A stretch of 16,917 bases of DNA from Atribacteria bacterium SCGC AAA255-G05 (GTDB lineage Bacteria > Atribacterota > Phoenicimicrobiia > Phoenicimicrobiales > Phoenicimicrobiaceae). Shown one piece after another: positions 14,789 through 16,917 of the stretch (the first letter of the stretch is position 1; every line of letters begins with the position of its first letter). Made by a program: the position numbers and the translations under genes. The notes under the pieces are model-generated. The model was not told the origin of the DNA. It was given only the letters and a program-made list of their open reading frames with translations, and did no database searches. The stretch covers positions 1 through 16,917 of the forward strand of contig ASPA01000007.1 in NCBI GenBank assembly GCA_000405605.1, written 5' to 3'.

Positions 14789-14854
14789 GATTACACAGAT
14801 TTTAAACAGATTACACTGATTATAATATGATTACGCCGATTTATCTGTGTAATC
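14789..14854. repeat. Three 20-base-period direct repeats plus an inverted copy
   Basis: GATTACACAGAT, GATTACACTGAT and GATTACGCCGAT begin at 14789, 14809 and 14829, a period of exactly 20 bases. ATCTGTGTAATC at 14843-14854 is an exact inverted copy of the first unit. The array fills the gap between the HD-domain gene and the large hydro-lyase subunit and ends just before the latter's ribosome binding site. Three degenerate units with no unique spacers rule out a CRISPR. It looks like a dispersed intergenic repeat, though a regulatory site is not excluded. Confidence 0.85.
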
Positions 14855-14863
14855 TGTGTTTGT

Positions 14864-15394
14864 CTATTTAAATTGTTCGAAATTGGTAAAATCAGCATGG
14901 TGGACAATAATGGCTTCCGGGGTTCTCTTGGAACGATCTCCTTCCCAGGAATGAGAGGCAATAATATGCATTATTTCTTCGGGAATTTCCTGACTGTAAC
15001 AAAGACCCACACCGGATACGGGGTGACGAACTAATTTCCCTAAATTACTCTGTATAAATTTTCCGTTCTCCTCTTTATATTCTACTAACTTCCCGATATC
15101 GTGAAGTAATGCCCCGGCAATAAGATAATCTTCATTTATTTTCACTTTGCCTTTATGGACACTTTGAAGGGCTTTCGCAGCCCCTATCGAAACATTTACT
15201 ACTCCTCTAATATGTTCAATCATATTACACGGACAGGGGTCAATTAATAAAGTAAAGGGCATTCTTTGCAGGTCACTCACTTGCCATCCCCCGGCAGCAA
15301 GAGCAATGTTCCAAACTTTTAATACCTTTTCTTTCAAATCTGAATCTTTAATTAAATTAAATTCCGGAATAAATTTTAATAGATCTTTTTTCAT
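14864..15394 (-). CDS. HD-domain metal-dependent hydrolase
   Basis: A 176-residue HD-superfamily protein. The metal and phosphate ligands are readable: His61 (MIEHIRG), His98-Asp99 (LLHDIGK), His124 (VRHPVSG), His148 (IASHSWEGD) and Asp168 (HHADFTNF). Such proteins usually cleave phosphate esters or phosphodiesters. The order AtuA, DUF4387, HD suggests a dedicated partner in that pathway, with unknown substrate. I chose the ATG at 15394 because GAGGAG lies six bases upstream. A TTG at 15415, inside the end of the DUF4387 gene, would add seven residues but has no spaced ribosome binding site. An N-terminal segment of about 50 residues precedes the HD core and carries a CPC motif (54-56) of unknown role. 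Confidence 0.85.
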   Translation of the reverse strand: MKKDLLKFIPEFNLIKDSDLKEKVLKVWNIALAAGGWQVSDLQRMPFTLLIDPCPCNMIEHIRGVVNVSIGAAKALQSVHKGKVKINEDYLIAGALLHDIGKLVEYKEENGKFIQSNLGKLVRHPVSGVGLCYSQEIPEEIMHIIASHSWEGDRSKRTPEAIIVHHADFTNFEQFK

Positions 15395-15404
15395 TTTATT
15401 CTCC

Positions 15405-15734
15405 TCATTCCTCAAAAGGTATTTTGATATCTAAAAGAGGGGCGTGTTGTTGGGCACCATAAACATCGGTCTCTCCGATACTTCCTGAATCTACCGGTCT
15501 TACAATAGTTGCCTTTATAGCATTAGCCGGGTCAAATTCTACAAAATAAAGAACTTTTTCAATAGGAACATGGTAGAGTTTGGCAATAAGTTCTTTGGTA
15601 ATTACTTTGGTTTTCTTAACTTTTTCGTATGTCTCTTTATCTTTAAAAATTATATCAAAGGTCAACTCAAAGGGACCGGCATTTTTACTTCTGATTACGC
15701 TTGCTAAATCTATAATAGAAACTTCTTTAGTCAT
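15405..15734 (-). CDS. DUF4387 (AtuA-associated) small protein
   Basis: A 109-residue protein that I assign to DUF4387, a small domain found next to, or fused to, AtuA-family (DUF1446) proteins. Visible features are IDLASVIRSKNAGPFELTFD (8-27), a charged KETYEKVKKTKV stretch, and the closing VRPVDSGSIGETDVYGAQQH segment. No catalytic motif or membrane segment is evident. It starts 33 bases after the AtuA-family stop, behind AAGGAG, and ends 10 bases before the chosen HD-gene start. It is probably a subunit or partner of the AtuA-family protein. The biochemical role of the pair in anaerobes is not established. Confidence 0.82.
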   Translation of the reverse strand: MTKEVSIIDLASVIRSKNAGPFELTFDIIFKDKETYEKVKKTKVITKELIAKLYHVPIEKVLYFVEFDPANAIKATIVRPVDSGSIGETDVYGAQQHAPLLDIKIPFEE

Positions 15735-15767
15735 TTTTGTATTCTCCTTTTTGAATTCCTTATTATT

Positions 15768-16917
15768 TTAAAGTTCCACTATTTCTATAGAAAAAAGTTC
15801 ATCGGGATCATCGACTTCTACTAAGTGATGAATATTAAATTTATACACCGCTCCGGTAGGTATATCTGAAGGAGCATAGGGGAAAGCTAAATTACCGGCA
15901 GTAGCAATACGCCCCTTATAAGAATAATGCATTAAAGTGGAACGCGCAAAGGCACAAATAGTATTGGCCATCTCCTGCTCTTTAGCCACAACTTCCAATA
16001 TCAAACAAAGTTCATAAGAGGTAATCTCTTTTCGAGGTTCTAATTCTCCCATGACTCCGTTCTTTCCATAAATATGAAAGATTAAACTGTAATCTTCCGG
16101 AGAAACATTATTAAAGTAAGAAAGAACAGTATCACGGACATGTTTTTCACATTCATCAATCTGTTTAATCATAATTGGGTCTCTCAATCCGGCGATACAT
16201 ATAGTTCGATAAGCTACTTTGCTTGCCCCTTCCAATTTTATATTAATAGTTTCGCTCTTCCTTAGTTTGGAGCCCGATACTTTTACTGCCCTTTCGCTAT
16301 ATTGTTCGAATTTACATCCGCTAACATCAACTACTCCTTCCGGGCCAATAATATGCAAGGGGCTCGATTTTTCATATAAAGTGTGGGCAGCTACTGTGCT
16401 GGGGATGCATTTTCGCAGGGGATTAGTCGGTTCTACTATAAAACAGTCCTCTCTTAAATATGCCATCATGCAATCAGAGGTGGTCCCCGGGGTGGAGGCC
16501 ATAGCCCCACACTCTAAAATCTTTCCCATATGCAAAGCCAGTCCCGGGTTATAACCTTCCTTAATGGGGAGAGCGGCAAACATAGCGGGGTCATTGGAAC
16601 GACCGGCAATAATAACCTCTGCCCCCATCTCTAAGGCTTTTATATGAGAGTGTGTACCCATTACCGCCACAATTCGAGTAGCTTCTTCTATATCTTTAGA
16701 AGTTAATTCAGAGACGGGGCCTAAAGGTTTTATCTTCCCTTCAGCTAACTTCTTTTTAAGATAATCCTTTTCAACTTCGGCATGAATTAAGGCCATCTTA
16801 AAGTGTAAATTTTTCTCTTTAGCGATTTCTTTTACTATTTCTGAGGTCCAATTAAGATGAACTTCGGCACCGGAACCTCCGGCAGAACCAATAATAACTG
16901 GTATTTTATTCTCACAT
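15768..16917 (-). CDS. AtuA-family protein (DUF1446), cut at its N-terminus by the window edge
   Basis: The frame stays open to the right edge, so the gene begins outside the window and 382 residues are visible. The first in-window part reads IPVIIGSAGGSGAEVHLNW, the glycine-rich N-terminal motif of the AtuA (acyclic terpene utilisation) family; an internal Met at 16796 is not the start. Further landmarks are VIIAGRSNDPAMFAALPI and ILECGAMASTPGTTSDC, with an EPTNPLRKC segment and a C-terminal GAVYKFNIHH region. AtuA was named from Pseudomonas citronellol/geranyl-CoA breakdown, but the wide family is of unknown reaction and commonly pairs with DUF4387, as here. This is the first visible gene of a unit with hydro-lyase and dehydrogenase genes, so it probably acts on a CoA ester or carboxylic acid of that pathway (inference). 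A 95-base piece of it recurs inverted at window position 1. Confidence 0.9.
   Translation of the reverse strand, partial: CENKIPVIIGSAGGSGAEVHLNWTSEIVKEIAKEKNLHFKMALIHAEVEKDYLKKKLAEGKIKPLGPVSELTSKDIEEATRIVAVMGTHSHIKALEMGAEVIIAGRSNDPAMFAALPIKEGYNPGLALHMGKILECGAMASTPGTTSDCMMAYLREDCFIVEPTNPLRKCIPSTVAAHTLYEKSSPLHIIGPEGVVDVSGCKFEQYSERAVKVSGSKLRKSETINIKLEGASKVAYRTICIAGLRDPIMIKQIDECEKHVRDTVLSYFNNVSPEDYSLIFHIYGKNGVMGELEPRKEITSYELCLILEVVAKEQEMANTICAFARSTLMHYSYKGRIATAGNLAFPYAPSDIPTGAVYKFNIHHLVEVDDPDELFSIEIVEL
16415..16509 (-). repeat. Source copy of the 95-base inverted repeat
   Basis: This segment within the AtuA-family gene is the exact reverse complement of bases 1-95. Its left boundary begins GCAGGGGAT, which is also a plausible continuation of the DtxR-like reading frame. 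The join at base 95 may therefore rest on about nine bases of shared sequence. The gene continues intact on both sides, so this is the original copy. Confidence 0.95.

Noticed and set aside
14789..14854. Regularly spaced repeats suggesting a CRISPR array
   Set aside because: Only three degenerate 12-base units with 8-base gaps, no unique spacers, and no cas genes.
15395..15415. TTG start at 15415 for the HD-domain gene
   Set aside because: It lies within the preceding gene with no properly spaced ribosome binding site, while ATG 15394 has GAGGAG six bases upstream.

Overview
The window is AT-rich DNA, roughly 38-40% GC by eye. Every confidently called gene reads on the minus strand, and most starts follow strong AGGAGG-type ribosome binding sites. 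A tungsten/molybdenum aldehyde:ferredoxin oxidoreductase (AOR), two Fe-S hydro-lyase subunits and an NhaC-type sodium antiporter point to an anaerobic bacterium. A textbook lysine riboswitch rules out an archaeon. A Bacillota-like lineage or a candidate phylum such as Atribacterota would fit, but I cannot place it firmly.

Layout, in the direction of transcription (right to left). (1) 16917-13010: an AtuA-family protein (DUF1446, cut by the right edge), a DUF4387 protein, a small HD-domain hydrolase, aconitase-superfamily large and small subunits (LeuC/LeuD type), then an isocitrate/isopropylmalate dehydrogenase-family enzyme (11877-13007). (2) 11738-9201: an MmgE/PrpD-family protein and a saccharopine dehydrogenase/lysine 6-dehydrogenase-like protein. 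(3) 9121-8836: a leader with a complete lysine riboswitch aptamer and a long terminator hairpin. (4) 8757-2924: a second saccharopine dehydrogenase-like protein, a class III aminotransferase of higher GC, a cyclic-2,3-diphosphoglycerate-synthetase-like GTPase and an NhaC-family transporter. (5) 2748-389: an AOR overlapping a ThiS/MoaD-like sulfur carrier gene, closed by a strong terminator at 309-341. (6) 296-84: the promoter, operator and first codons of a DtxR/MntR-family repressor gene that is broken by a junction.

A possible joint role (inference): lysine or a related diamino acid is deaminated by the dehydrogenase and aminotransferase, and the semialdehyde is oxidised by the AOR with ferredoxin as acceptor. 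The resulting 2-oxoacid would then be handled by the LeuCD/ICDH-type module, which is the chemistry of the alpha-aminoadipate pathway. The lysine riboswitch is the only direct evidence for lysine as the effector. It controls only the genes downstream of it; the substrates of the hydro-lyase/dehydrogenase module are not shown by the sequence.

The left edge is suspicious. Bases 1-95 are an exact reverse-complement copy of 16415-16509, inside the AtuA gene, and the copy joins the DtxR-like gene in mid-codon context. A chimeric contig end (for example from whole-genome amplification) is the simplest reading. A real inverted repeat around a 16-kb invertible segment is the exciting alternative.
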